Positions 1 through 10,137 of a stretch of DNA of 64,000 nt are shown in pieces (within the stretch, counting starts at the first letter, position 1; the number at the start of each line of letters is the position of its first letter). The position numbers and the translations under genes were made by a program. The notes beneath the pieces were generated by a model. The model searched no databases and had not been told where the DNA came from. It saw only the letters and a list, made by a program, of their open reading frames with translations. Source of the stretch: Actinoplanes sichuanensis (GTDB lineage: Bacteria; Actinomycetota; Actinomycetes; Mycobacteriales; Micromonosporaceae); NCBI RefSeq assembly GCF_033097365.1, contig NZ_AP028461.1, forward strand, positions 9,238,001 to 9,302,000, written 5' to 3'.

Positions 1-1021
1 CGGGACCAGGCAGTCGCAGGCGGTCCGGGCGATCCCGGCGCGGACCCGGGTGGCGCTGACCGGTACACCTGTGGAGAACCATCTCGCCGAACTCTGGTCG
101 ATCATGGATTTCTGCAATCCCGGCCTGCTCGGGCCGGCCAAACGGTTCCGTCGACGATTCCAGGAGCCGATCGAGAGCCGGCAGGACGAGGACGCCACCG
201 CCGCTCTGAAACGGGCCACCGGGCCGTTCGTCCTGCGCCGCCTGAAAACCGACAAGACCATCATCTCGGACCTTCCGGAGAAGAACGAGATGAAGGTGTG
301 GTGCTCGCTCACTCCCGAGCAGGCCACCCTCTACCAGGCCGTGGTCGAGGACATGATGGCCGAGATCGAGAGCAGCGAGGGCATTCAGCGCCGCGGCAAC
401 GTGCTGGCCGCGATGATGAAGCTCAAGCAGGTCTGCAACCACCCGGCCCACCTGCTCAAGGACGGTTCCCGGCTGCCCGGGCGGTCCGGCAAGCTGGCCC
501 GCCTGGAGGAGCTGGCCGACGAGATCATCGAGGACGGCGACAAGGCCCTGATCTTCACGCAGTACGCCGAGTGGGGCACCCTGCTGCAGCCCTACCTCGC
601 CGCGCACACCGACCGGCCGGTGCTCTGGCTGCACGGCGGTCTCAGCAAGGCCCGCCGGGACGAGCTGGTCGAGCGGTTCCAGACCTCGGCCGAGCCGATG
701 CTGTTCCTACTGTCGCTCAAGGCGGCCGGCACCGGCCTCAACCTGACCGCCGCCAATCACGTCGTCCACTTCGACAGGTGGTGGAACCCGGCGGTCGAGG
801 ACCAGGCCACCGACCGGGCCTTCCGGATCGGGCAGTCGCGGGACGTGCAGGTCCGTAAGTTCATCTGCACCGGGACGCTGGAGGAGAAGATCGACGCGAT
901 GATCGAGCGGAAGAAGGCGCTGGCCTCCTCGGTCGTCGGAACCGGCGAAGAGTGGATCACCGATCTGAGCACCGATCAGCTGCGCGAGCTGTTCGCGCTG
1001 GACCCGGGAGCGGTGCGCTGA
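1..1021 (+). CDS. SNF2-family DEAD/DEAH helicase, C-terminal part (5' truncated by window)
   Basis: About 339 C-terminal residues of a SNF2/HepA-type ATPase; the reading frame is open to the left edge, so Walker A and the DExH box lie outside. Visible motifs are LTGTPVEN (motif III, near residue 20), FVLRRLKTDK, the second RecA-like domain (ALIFTQY), and motifs V/VI (KAAGTGLNL, DQATDRAFRIGQ). This family uses ATP to translocate on duplex DNA and remodel protein-DNA complexes. Its TGA overlaps the ATG of the following SWIM protein by one base, so the two are translationally coupled. Family assignment is secure; the cellular role is not. Confidence 0.93.
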   Translation, partial: GTRQSQAVRAIPARTRVALTGTPVENHLAELWSIMDFCNPGLLGPAKRFRRRFQEPIESRQDEDATAALKRATGPFVLRRLKTDKTIISDLPEKNEMKVWCSLTPEQATLYQAVVEDMMAEIESSEGIQRRGNVLAAMMKLKQVCNHPAHLLKDGSRLPGRSGKLARLEELADEIIEDGDKALIFTQYAEWGTLLQPYLAAHTDRPVLWLHGGLSKARRDELVERFQTSAEPMLFLLSLKAAGTGLNLTAANHVVHFDRWWNPAVEDQATDRAFRIGQSRDVQVRKFICTGTLEEKIDAMIERKKALASSVVGTGEEWITDLSTDQLRELFALDPGAVR

Positions 1022-1836
1022 TGGCGTTCTTCGAGCACGGGCGGCCGATCGAGGTGGACGGCGGGCTGGCCGTCCGGTCCAGGCGCGGCAAGATCGGCGA
1101 GCAGTGGTGGTCCCGCCGGTTCGTGGACGTCCTGGAGGAGGTCTGTGACCCCGGCCGGCTCTCCCGCGGGCGCAGCTACGCCCGGAAGGGCCAGGTCATC
1201 GACTTCGCCCTGGCTCCGGGCCGGGTGCTGGCCCGGGTCCAGGGTTCGCGCCCGAAGCCGTATGAGGTGACCATCCGCGTCGCCGCCTACGACGACGCCC
1301 GCTGGTCGGATGTGATCGACGCCCTCGGCTCCCGGGCCCTCTACCGCGCGGCGCTGCTGGCCGGTGAGATGCCGCACGAGATCGTCGACCTCTTCACCGA
1401 GCTGGGGTTGCCGCTGTTCCCGGAGCGGCTGGACATCGACTGCAACTGCCCGGACTGGGGCGTGCCCTGCAAACACGGCTCGGCGGTGCTCTACGTGCTG
1501 GCCGAGGCGTTCGACGACGACCCGTTCCTGGTGCTGGCGTGGCGTGGTCTCGGGCGCGACGAGCTGCTCGAAGCGCTGCGCGGCACACCCGAGCCGTCCG
1601 ACGTGATCGACCCGCTGGCGATCGAGGAGGAGCCGCTGGATGCCCGGCTGGCCGATTTCTGGTCGCCGGCGATCAGCCTGGGCCGTCTGCGCGAGCGGCC
1701 GGCCCGCGGCGTCACCCCACCGGAACTACTGTTGCGGGCCCTCGATGCGCCGCCGGTGAAGGTGCGGCACGTGCCGCTCACCGACGTGCTCCGCCCGCAC
1801 TACCGTGATCTGGCGAAATCCGACGCGGAAGAGTAG
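1021..1836 (+). CDS. SWIM zinc finger family protein
   Basis: A 271-residue protein, taken from the ATG that overlaps the helicase stop codon; an upstream in-frame ATG at 952 would only extend it into the helicase gene. The SWIM motif CxCx6CxH is intact: Cys141, Cys143, Cys150, His152. The N-terminal part (WWSRRFVDVLEE, then RGRSYARKGQ) is the conserved block that precedes the finger in bacterial SWIM proteins. SWIM fingers bind DNA or protein and are often encoded beside SNF2 helicases. The one-base overlap implies a stoichiometric partner of the helicase; that is inference from context. Confidence 0.88.
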   Translation: MAFFEHGRPIEVDGGLAVRSRRGKIGEQWWSRRFVDVLEEVCDPGRLSRGRSYARKGQVIDFALAPGRVLARVQGSRPKPYEVTIRVAAYDDARWSDVIDALGSRALYRAALLAGEMPHEIVDLFTELGLPLFPERLDIDCNCPDWGVPCKHGSAVLYVLAEAFDDDPFLVLAWRGLGRDELLEALRGTPEPSDVIDPLAIEEEPLDARLADFWSPAISLGRLRERPARGVTPPELLLRALDAPPVKVRHVPLTDVLRPHYRDLAKSDAEE

Positions 1837-1862
1837 TGGCCACGTCCACAGGTAAGGGCCGA

Positions 1863-1901
1863 GTCCATCATGGACCGATCGTGGGTTGGTCCATGATGGA
1901 C
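1863..1901. promoter_or_regulatory. Two copies of a 13-bp palindrome, candidate operator
   Basis: GTCCATCATGGAC (1863-1875) and GTCCATGATGGAC (1889-1901) are each palindromes around a single central base. The centres are 26 bp apart, about 2.5 helical turns. The pair lies 60 bp upstream of the aldo/keto reductase start and just after the SWIM gene stop. A run of T does not follow, so this looks like a double operator for a dimeric repressor rather than a terminator. No regulator gene is adjacent. Confidence 0.6.
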
Positions 1902-1961
1902 GCAGCGTTACGTCACGCTACCAGGCGTGTTCATCGACAACTAGCTACGTTGGAGTGGTTC

Positions 1962-2918
1962 ATGAGCGAGATGACCTACCGGCGACTCGGCGACTCGGGC
2001 CTGGTGGTGTCCGTCGTCGGGATCGGCTGCAACAACTTCGGCCGCAAACTCGACCTCGACGGCACCCGCGAGGTCGTCGACGCCGCCCTCGACGCCGGGA
2101 TCAACCTGTTCGACACGGCCGACATCTACGGCACCCCACACGGCTCGTCCGAGCAGCTGCTCGGCGCCGCCCTCAAGGGGCGTCGTGACGAGGTGGTGCT
2201 GGCCACCAAGTTCGGCATGGACATGGAGGGTCTCAACGGGCGCGACTTCGGGGCCCGGGGCGCCCGGCGCTACATCGTGCGGGCCGTCGAGGCGTCGCTG
2301 CGCCGGCTCGAAACCGATCACATCGACCTCTACCAGATGCACGCGCCCGACCCGGCCACCCCGATCGACGAGACCCTGTCCGCGCTCGACGACCTGGTCC
2401 GCACCGGCAAGGTCCGCTACCTGGGCAACTCCAACTTCGCCGGCTGGCAGATCGCCGACGCAGACTGGGTCGCCCGCAGCGCCGGCCGGACCCGGTTCAT
2501 CAGCGCGCAGAATCAGTACAGCCTGCTGGCCCGGGATGTCGAGACCGAGGTGATCCCCGCCTGCGAACGGTTCGGGCTCGGTTTCCTGCCGTTCTTCCCG
2601 CTCGAGTCCGGCCTGCTCACCGGCAAGTACCGGCGCGGCGAGCAGCCGCCGGCCGGCACCCGGATGGCGAACGAGCGCTACGCGTCCTGGCTGGCCCGGG
2701 CCGACTGGGACACCATCGAGGCGCTGACCGCGTTCGGTGCCGAGCGCGACCGCAGTCTGCTCGAGGTGGCGGTCGCCGGTCTCGCCGCCCAGCCCGGTGT
2801 GACCAGCGTGATCGCCGGCGCCACCACGGCCGAGCAGGTCCAGGCGAACGCCTCCGCGGGCGCCTGGCGTCTGAGCGCGGCCGATGTGGCCGCGCTCGAC
2901 ACCCTGTTGAACAACTAG
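1962..2918 (+). CDS. Aldo/keto reductase
   Basis: A 318-residue NAD(P)H-dependent oxidoreductase with a TIM-barrel fold. The catalytic tetrad of the family is visible: Asp51 and Tyr56 (FDTADIYG), Lys83 (LATKFG) and His127 (LYQMHAPD). The start is the ATG at 1962, with GGAG about 8 bases upstream; a longer open frame to 1836 has no homology and runs through the double palindrome. Length and motifs fit the bacterial YghZ/Tas-like branch. The substrate cannot be read from sequence. The TAG stop overlaps the stop of the convergent gene on the other strand by 3 bases (CTAG). The palindromes at 1863-1901 probably control it. Confidence 0.92.
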   Translation: MSEMTYRRLGDSGLVVSVVGIGCNNFGRKLDLDGTREVVDAALDAGINLFDTADIYGTPHGSSEQLLGAALKGRRDEVVLATKFGMDMEGLNGRDFGARGARRYIVRAVEASLRRLETDHIDLYQMHAPDPATPIDETLSALDDLVRTGKVRYLGNSNFAGWQIADADWVARSAGRTRFISAQNQYSLLARDVETEVIPACERFGLGFLPFFPLESGLLTGKYRRGEQPPAGTRMANERYASWLARADWDTIEALTAFGAERDRSLLEVAVAGLAAQPGVTSVIAGATTAEQVQANASAGAWRLSAADVAALDTLLNN

Positions 2919-4435
2919 TCCACGACCGTCACGATCCGGCGGCGGCGGGCCAGGCGGAAAGCGATCAGGCCCGCCGCCAGCAGGGCGACGCCGCCGCCCG
3001 CGATCAGCCCGGCCGGTGCGCCGGTGATCGGCAGGCCGCCGCCCCCGCCGCCGGCGGTCAGCTCGACCGTCAGCGCCGCCTTGTCGTTGGCCTTCTTGTC
3101 GTCCTGCACACTGCCGTTGAGCTGCACGGACCCGGCGTTGTAGGCGTCCGCCTCGACGATCTCGGCGGTGAGGCCGAACAGGTAGCGGCCGTCGTCCGGC
3201 ACGCTCTCCAGGACGATGCAGACCAGGTCGGTGACCTTGGACAGGTCGAACCCGGAGTCGTCGATCTCGTCGATGTCGTCCACCGACCGACCCGGAAGGC
3301 ATCGCTCGTCGGCCTTGGTCAGCGTGACCCCGGTGGGCAGCTTGACGTGCGCGTACTGCACCGACTGCAGGGACAGCGGGATGGTCGCGGTCGGGCCGAG
3401 GTTGTGCACACCCACCTTGACCGTGCTGCGGTCGCCGACCGCGCCCTTGAAGACGCCACCGACCGCCGCGCCGTCCGCGACGGTCTTCGGCACCGACACC
3501 GCGAACTCGGTGAAGTTGTCGTCCTCGTTGAGGTCCTCGACGGCCTCCGGCTCCTTCGCGGACAGACCGGCGACCGATTCCAGCTTCAGTTCCGTACCCG
3601 CCGCGCCGGCGGTCCGCTTGGCGAAGTCGAACACGTACTTGTCGGTGAGACCGACCGCCGCCACCAGGACCGGGTAGTCGAACGGCCCGGCCGTTCCCTT
3701 CGGCACGGTCACCCGCAGCGGGCTGTTCTGCGGCAGCGTGAAGACGCCACCGGCGGCCAGCGTGTCATTGAAGACGCAGACGAATCCGCCGATCTCGGCG
3801 TCCCGCTCGCAGTTGCTGTAGTCCAGTGCCGGCGTCACCCCGAGCGGCGCGAAGACCAGCAGGCCGAGGGCCGTGACGTCCTTGTTGCCGCTGTTGCGGA
3901 TCGCCACCGGCACATCGGCCGACGCACCGGGCTTCAGCTTGAGGTCGGCGATGTCGTCGACTTCAAGGTCAACCCCGCCTTTGTCGGTACGGACGACCGT
4001 GATCGAAGTCTCATCGCTCGCCTTCCCGCCGATCGACGTGGCGAGCGCGATGGTCCGCGCCGGATCCGCCGCCCCCGCCGCGGTCGGCTTCAGCGTGAAC
4101 CTGACGCTGCGGCGCTGCCCCGCTTTCAGATCGCCGATGTCACAGACGTTCGCGACACAGCCGGCCGGCGCGGTGAACCCGAGGTCCGCGCTGATCGGTT
4201 TGGCGGCGCTGCCGAAGGTGAGCCGTACATCCTCGACAGCCGAGGTGCCGAGGTTGTAGAGGTCGAACTTCACCGTCTTCGACTGCCCGTTGATGACGGT
4301 GACCGTCTCCGGGCTGAGAATGCCGACATAGGCGAAGTCCCCGAGCCCGTCGGCGGCCTGCGCCGGCAGGGCGAGACCGCCGACAACCAGCGCAGAGGCC
4401 GCCCCGGCCAGGGCAAAACGGGTGCGTAACAGCAT
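2915..4435 (-). CDS. LPXTG-anchored secreted surface protein
   Basis: About 506 residues from the ATG at 4435; a TTG at 4468 would add 11 residues ahead of a normal signal peptide (MLLRTRFALAGAASAL, cleavage near AQA-AD). The body has repeated beta-rich segments resembling CARDB/DUF11-like extracellular domains (for example NGQSKTVKFDLYNLG, GASADVPVAIRNSG, DRSTVKVGVHNLGP). The C-terminus is a classical sortase signal: LPITG at residues 468-472, a hydrophobic stretch, then RLARRRR. It is therefore expected to be covalently attached to the cell wall by a class E-like sortase. Adhesion or cell-wall structure is plausible; ligand unknown. Confidence 0.82.
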   Translation of the reverse strand: MLLRTRFALAGAASALVVGGLALPAQAADGLGDFAYVGILSPETVTVINGQSKTVKFDLYNLGTSAVEDVRLTFGSAAKPISADLGFTAPAGCVANVCDIGDLKAGQRRSVRFTLKPTAAGAADPARTIALATSIGGKASDETSITVVRTDKGGVDLEVDDIADLKLKPGASADVPVAIRNSGNKDVTALGLLVFAPLGVTPALDYSNCERDAEIGGFVCVFNDTLAAGGVFTLPQNSPLRVTVPKGTAGPFDYPVLVAAVGLTDKYVFDFAKRTAGAAGTELKLESVAGLSAKEPEAVEDLNEDDNFTEFAVSVPKTVADGAAVGGVFKGAVGDRSTVKVGVHNLGPTATIPLSLQSVQYAHVKLPTGVTLTKADERCLPGRSVDDIDEIDDSGFDLSKVTDLVCIVLESVPDDGRYLFGLTAEIVEADAYNAGSVQLNGSVQDDKKANDKAALTVELTAGGGGGGLPITGAPAGLIAGGGVALLAAGLIAFRLARRRRIVTVVD

Positions 4436-4518
4436 CGTCACCGACTTCAGGCTCCAGAGCCGGCCCAAGGTGTTCGGCCGGCGAGTCCGCGGATCCTAAA
4501 GCCGCCCCACGCCGTAGA

Positions 4519-5673
<1,155 letters not shown>

Positions 5674-7683
5674 GTGACTGCCACTGATGAGCTCGACGTC
5701 GAACTCGCCGCCGAACGCACCCACCTCGCCGAGTCCCGGGCCGCGTTGCGCCGGATGCGTGACCGGGCCCAAGCGCTCTTCTCCACCGGTGACCGGGTCG
5801 CCGGGGACTCCTACACCGCCGAACAACTCGGCCGACACATGGCCCGCCGGGTCAAGGAGCTGGCCGACGATCCGGACACCCCGCTGTTCTTCGGCAAGCT
5901 CGACATCGAGGCCGAGCAGTTCCACATCGGGCGGCGGCACGTCACCGACGACGCCGGTGAACCGATGGTGCTGGACTGGCGGGCACCGCTGTCGCGCTCG
6001 TTCTACCGGGCCAGCGTCCGCGACCCGCAGAACATCCGGACCCGCCGCCGGTTCGGGTTCGTCAAGGGTGAGCTGACCAGCTTCGAGGACGAACACCTGG
6101 ATCGCGGTGAGGAGCTGGGCACCAGCAGCCGCATCCTGACCGCCGAGATCGAACGGCCGCGTGTCGGCCCGATGCGGGACATCGTCGCGACCATCCAGCC
6201 GGAACAGGACGAGCTGGTCCGGGCCGATCTGGCCGACTCGATCTGCGTACAGGGTGCGCCCGGCACCGGTAAGACCGCGGTCGGCCTGCACCGGGCCGCC
6301 TACCTGCTCTATCTGCACCGGGAGCGGCTCCGCAAGTCGAAGGTGCTGATCGTCGGCCCGAACTCGGCGTTCCTGTCCTACATCTCGGCCGTGCTGCCGA
6401 CACTCGGCGAGGTCGAGGTGCAGCAGTCGACGCTGGACGAGCTGGTCGCCCGGGCGCCGGTCAAGGCAGGCGATTCGGCCGCCGTCACTGCTCTCAAACA
6501 TGACGTACGGATGGCCGAGGCGCTCCACCGCACGCTGTGGAACCGGATCGCCGAGCCCACCGACCCGATCATGGTTTCGGACGGTTCCTACCGCTGGCGG
6601 ATCGACGCCGAACCGCTGCGCCGGATCGTCGACGAGGCACGCCGTGAGGGTCTGCCGTACGCGGTGGGCCGGGAGCGGGTCCGGGCCCGGGTGGTGGGTC
6701 TGTTGCAGCGCCAGTCGGAGTACCGGACCGGCAACTCACCGAGCGAGACGTGGCTACGGAGGATGAGCCGGATCGGGCCGGTCACCGAGTTCCTGGAGGC
6801 GGCCTGGCCGGCGGCGACCCCGGAGTCGCTGGTGGTGGCGCTGCTGACCGAGCCGGAGCTGGCGGGCGACGTGTTCACCGACGAGGAGCGAGCGACGATC
6901 CGCTGGGTGAAGCCGCCGAAGACGGCGAAGTCGGCCCGGTTCAGCACGGCCGACCTGGTGCTGCTCGACGAGGCCGCCGGACTCCTCGAACGGGAGATCA
7001 GTTTCGGTCACGTGGTGGTTGATGAGGCGCAGGATCTGTCGCCGATGCAAGCGCGCGCCATCGCCCGGCGCAGTGAGCACGGGTCGATCACGCTGCTCGG
7101 TGACCTGGCGCAGGGCACCGCCCCGTGGGCCACGACCGACTGGCGTGACATTCTTCGTCATCTCGGCAAACCGGATGCCTCTGTGGTGCCACTGACCGTC
7201 GGTTTCCGCGTACCGGAAGCGGTGGTGACCCTGGCCAACCGCCTTCTGCCGGCGCTCGGGGTGAATGTGCCGGAGGCCGTGTCGTTGCGTCGCGACGGTG
7301 ATCTCGCCGTCGTCGGCGTGCCGGCGCCCGCCGACCTGGACGCGCGGACGATGGCCGAGGTCACCGCAGCGTTGGCGCACGAGGGCTCGGTCGCGGTGAT
7401 CGCCGCCGACGCCGCGGTCGAACGCCTCCGCGGTCACCTCGACGCCGCCGGCATCGAGCACGCGACGCCCGACGACGTCGACAATCCGGCGCGGGTCCTG
7501 GTGGTGCCGGCCACGATCGTCAAGGGCCTGGAGTACGACCACGTCATCGTGCACGAGCCGGCCGACATCGTGGCCGCCGAACCGAAGGGCCTGAACCGCC
7601 TCTATGTGGTCCTGACCAGGGCGGTCACCCGGCTATCGGTATTGCACTCGAAGCCGCTGCCGGAGGCGCTTACGCTCGCCTGA
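5674..7683 (+). CDS. HelD-like UvrD/Rep-family helicase
   Basis: A 669-residue superfamily 1 ATPase starting at GTG 5674 with CGAGGACG just upstream. An N-terminal charged helical hairpin (residues 1-60) is followed by Walker A (GAPGTGKTAV, about residue 194), the Walker B region (VVVDEAQDLSPMQ, about 447) and a C-terminal RecA domain (VPATIVKGLEYDHV). This arrangement matches HelD, which binds RNA polymerase through its coiled coil and releases stalled transcription complexes; actinobacterial class II members include HelR, linked to rifamycin tolerance. The stop codon overlaps the next ATG (TGATG), so the two genes are coupled. Confidence 0.88.
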   Translation: MTATDELDVELAAERTHLAESRAALRRMRDRAQALFSTGDRVAGDSYTAEQLGRHMARRVKELADDPDTPLFFGKLDIEAEQFHIGRRHVTDDAGEPMVLDWRAPLSRSFYRASVRDPQNIRTRRRFGFVKGELTSFEDEHLDRGEELGTSSRILTAEIERPRVGPMRDIVATIQPEQDELVRADLADSICVQGAPGTGKTAVGLHRAAYLLYLHRERLRKSKVLIVGPNSAFLSYISAVLPTLGEVEVQQSTLDELVARAPVKAGDSAAVTALKHDVRMAEALHRTLWNRIAEPTDPIMVSDGSYRWRIDAEPLRRIVDEARREGLPYAVGRERVRARVVGLLQRQSEYRTGNSPSETWLRRMSRIGPVTEFLEAAWPAATPESLVVALLTEPELAGDVFTDEERATIRWVKPPKTAKSARFSTADLVLLDEAAGLLEREISFGHVVVDEAQDLSPMQARAIARRSEHGSITLLGDLAQGTAPWATTDWRDILRHLGKPDASVVPLTVGFRVPEAVVTLANRLLPALGVNVPEAVSLRRDGDLAVVGVPAPADLDARTMAEVTAALAHEGSVAVIAADAAVERLRGHLDAAGIEHATPDDVDNPARVLVVPATIVKGLEYDHVIVHEPADIVAAEPKGLNRLYVVLTRAVTRLSVLHSKPLPEALTLA

Positions 7684-8549
7684 TGCCGCGTATCGGAGTC
7701 ATGTTCGACTGTAACCGCGCCCCCGAGGAGCTCCCCGGGTTCGCCGCCGCCCTGGAGGCCGCCGGGGCCGACGACCTGTGGGTGGTGGAGGACCTCGGCT
7801 GGAACGGTGGCGTCAGCGCCGCCGCCCTGGCCCTGGCCGCCACCACCCGCCTGCGGGTGGGTATCGGCATCGCCCCGGCGCCGTTCCGGAGCCCGGCCGT
7901 CTACGCCATGGAGATCGCCACGCTGGCCCGGATCCACCCCGGCCGCGTCGTGGCCGGAATCGGTCATGGTGTGGGCGACTGGATGCGCCGGATCGGCAAC
8001 GCGCCGAAGTCGCCGCTGTCGCTGCTGGAGGAGAGCATCGTCGCGATCCGTGACCTGCTCCACGGCGAGACGGTGAGCATGGCCGGCCGTGAGGTGTTCC
8101 TGGAGGACATCAAGCTGGTCCACCCGCCCGCGGTGGTGCCACCGATCGTCACGGGTGTGGTGAAGCCGAAGTCGCTGGCGCTGTCCGGCCGGGTCGCGGA
8201 CGGCACGATCCTGGTCGAGGGTCTCCAGCCGGCGCAGATAGAGGAGGCCATCGGGCACATCCGTCGCGGCGGGGCGGGTGCCGACCACGAGATCATCACG
8301 TTCGCGTTCCTGCACGTCGAGGACGATCCGGAGCGGGCCGCGGCGATCCGGGCCACGGCGCTGACCGGTCAGGCCGGGTTCCTCGGTGTGCCCGTCGACG
8401 AGGTGTTCGGGCTGATCGGGCCGGTCGCCGAGGTCCCGGCCGGGGTGCAGGTCCTCGCCGACAACGGCGCGGACACGGTGATTCTGCGGCCGTTCGGCGA
8501 CGACCACCTGGGTCAGGCCGTGGCGGCGCTCAAGGCACTGGGCCGATAA
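7683..8549 (+). CDS. LLM class (luciferase-like, probably F420-dependent) oxidoreductase
   Basis: A 288-residue luciferase-like monooxygenase family protein with a TIM-barrel pattern. Recognisable blocks are DDLWVVEDLGWNGG, RLRVGIGIAPAPFRSP and RVVAGIGHGVGDWM, typical of actinobacterial F420-dependent members such as the mycobacterial and streptomycete LLM enzymes. The cofactor is inferred from family and host, not read from a unique motif. The ATG overlaps the helD stop, so it is expressed with HelD. Its 3' end overlaps the end of the convergent LRV gene by 20 bp. Confidence 0.87.
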   Translation: MPRIGVMFDCNRAPEELPGFAAALEAAGADDLWVVEDLGWNGGVSAAALALAATTRLRVGIGIAPAPFRSPAVYAMEIATLARIHPGRVVAGIGHGVGDWMRRIGNAPKSPLSLLEESIVAIRDLLHGETVSMAGREVFLEDIKLVHPPAVVPPIVTGVVKPKSLALSGRVADGTILVEGLQPAQIEEAIGHIRRGGAGADHEIITFAFLHVEDDPERAAAIRATALTGQAGFLGVPVDEVFGLIGPVAEVPAGVQVLADNGADTVILRPFGDDHLGQAVAALKALGR

Positions 8550-10095
8550 TCCGGTCCATTTCGGACAACGGCAACGACGGGTTGGTGGCGGCGGCCGTCG
8601 CCACCGCCCGATCCGCTCCGGCGACGCCCGAACGCTCGTCCTCGTCGGCACCGGTCAGCAACTCGACGATCCGGTGCACCGGCAGCGCGGGGTGGGCGGC
8701 GGCGATCGGGCGGGCTTGCGGGTCGGCGAGGCAGAGTTCGAGGGCTTCGGCCGGGGCATCCGGGTGACGGGCGACCTCCCGGAACACCTTCTGCACCGGC
8801 GGCACGTGTCGGGCCAGGTCGAGGAGCAGCGCGGGCGACACGTCCGGATTCGTGGCGACCTTGGCGATCACCCGGATCCCGTGGTGGGCCACCATCTCCC
8901 GCAGCAGGTCCTCGGAGAGGCCGGGGTGCGGCGCGACCGCCTTGACGACCTTGGCGTCCGGGTCGCGGGCCAGCCGGTCGCGGATCTCCGGCGGCAGGTC
9001 CCGGCGTTCCGCCACCAGCGCGCGGAGCCGCGGATCCCGATTCTCGGCCAACTGCCGGACCTCGTCGGGAGAAGCGGCGATGATCCGTGGGAGCAGGCCG
9101 GTGGGCACCCGGGCCGCCCCGGTCAGTAGGTCGAGCGGAACCTCCGGGTTTCCGGCGAGGTGACGCCGCACGGTCGGGCAGTCGTCGGTGGCGAGCTTCC
9201 GGATCGCCGACTCGGGCAGCGCCGGGTTCTCGGCCACGGCACCGCGCACCCCCGGAATCGGATCGCCGGCCAGACGCACCGCCACCTCCGGAGGCAGGTC
9301 GAGCCGGGCCGCAAGCTGCCAGCGCACGATCCTTCCCGGATGTCCGGCCAGCTCAGCCGCGGCTTCGGCAGGCGTAGCCGGGTTATCCACAGCCCGAACG
9401 AGCAGGCTGTGGATAACTGATTCGTGAGTGCCGTCGCAGGCGGCCCCGGGTGGAAGATCACAGTCGAGCCGGGCGCACCCCGGATCGTGTACGAACGGGA
9501 TCGGCTCCCGCACGCAGACGTCACACGTGGTCGGCAGCGGACCGCCGTCGCCTCGCCAATGCACCGCGATGAGATCGGCCAGGACCTCCGGCGGGGCGGC
9601 CGGGTTGCCGGCGACCCCGGCCCGGACCTCGGCATGGGGATGCCCGGCCAGCCGGACCAGCAGTTCCCGATCGGTCGTGAAGATGGCCAGCTCGGCGACG
9701 ACACGCGGATCCGGGTCGTCGGCGAGGCGTGCCCGTACCGAATCGGGAAGGTCCGGGCAGGCCGCAAGCTTCTCGCGGCGCCGCACCTCCGGATCGCCGG
9801 CGAGTGGTTCGGCCCACTCGGCCCGGCCGCGCCCCTGGTCGAGGAGGGCGAGGGCGACTTCCGGGAAGCGGAGCGGATCGACATCCGCGGAGTCGAGGAG
9901 TCCGTCCCACGCCAACTGGAGGGTCGCCGAGTCCGACCGCCGAGCGAGCGCCCGGACCTGCTCCGGACTCAGATCGTCCCGTTGCGCCAGCTCACCGGCC
10001 AGATCGTCGTCGGCGTGAGCGATCAGCCGGTCGACCAGTGTGGACGGTAGGGCCGGGTTACGGGCCAGCCCGTTCAGCAGATCACCGGTGCTCAT
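8530..10095 (-). CDS. Leucine-rich-repeat-variant (LRV/HEAT-like) protein with cysteine-rich insert
   Basis: A 521-residue protein built of about 24-residue helical repeats of the LRV type; conserved cores such as LAGHPHAEVRAGVAGNPA and LAENRDPRLRALVAERRD recur through the chain, forming an alpha solenoid. The repeats are interrupted at residues 191-220 by a cysteine-rich segment with Cys191, Cys194, Cys207, Cys212 and Cys220 plus His203. This could bind zinc or an Fe-S cluster; in the Azotobacter LRV protein an Fe-S cluster sits at the N-terminus instead. The role is unknown, probably a protein-binding scaffold. No signal peptide or membrane segment is seen. Confidence 0.8.
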   Translation of the reverse strand: MSTGDLLNGLARNPALPSTLVDRLIAHADDDLAGELAQRDDLSPEQVRALARRSDSATLQLAWDGLLDSADVDPLRFPEVALALLDQGRGRAEWAEPLAGDPEVRRREKLAACPDLPDSVRARLADDPDPRVVAELAIFTTDRELLVRLAGHPHAEVRAGVAGNPAAPPEVLADLIAVHWRGDGGPLPTTCDVCVREPIPFVHDPGCARLDCDLPPGAACDGTHESVIHSLLVRAVDNPATPAEAAAELAGHPGRIVRWQLAARLDLPPEVAVRLAGDPIPGVRGAVAENPALPESAIRKLATDDCPTVRRHLAGNPEVPLDLLTGAARVPTGLLPRIIAASPDEVRQLAENRDPRLRALVAERRDLPPEIRDRLARDPDAKVVKAVAPHPGLSEDLLREMVAHHGIRVIAKVATNPDVSPALLLDLARHVPPVQKVFREVARHPDAPAEALELCLADPQARPIAAAHPALPVHRIVELLTGADEDERSGVAGADRAVATAAATNPSLPLSEMDRIIGPVP

Positions 10096-10137
10096 GATGA
10101 TCGATCGTAGAGCGCTCGACTCGACAGCGCGCCTGGA

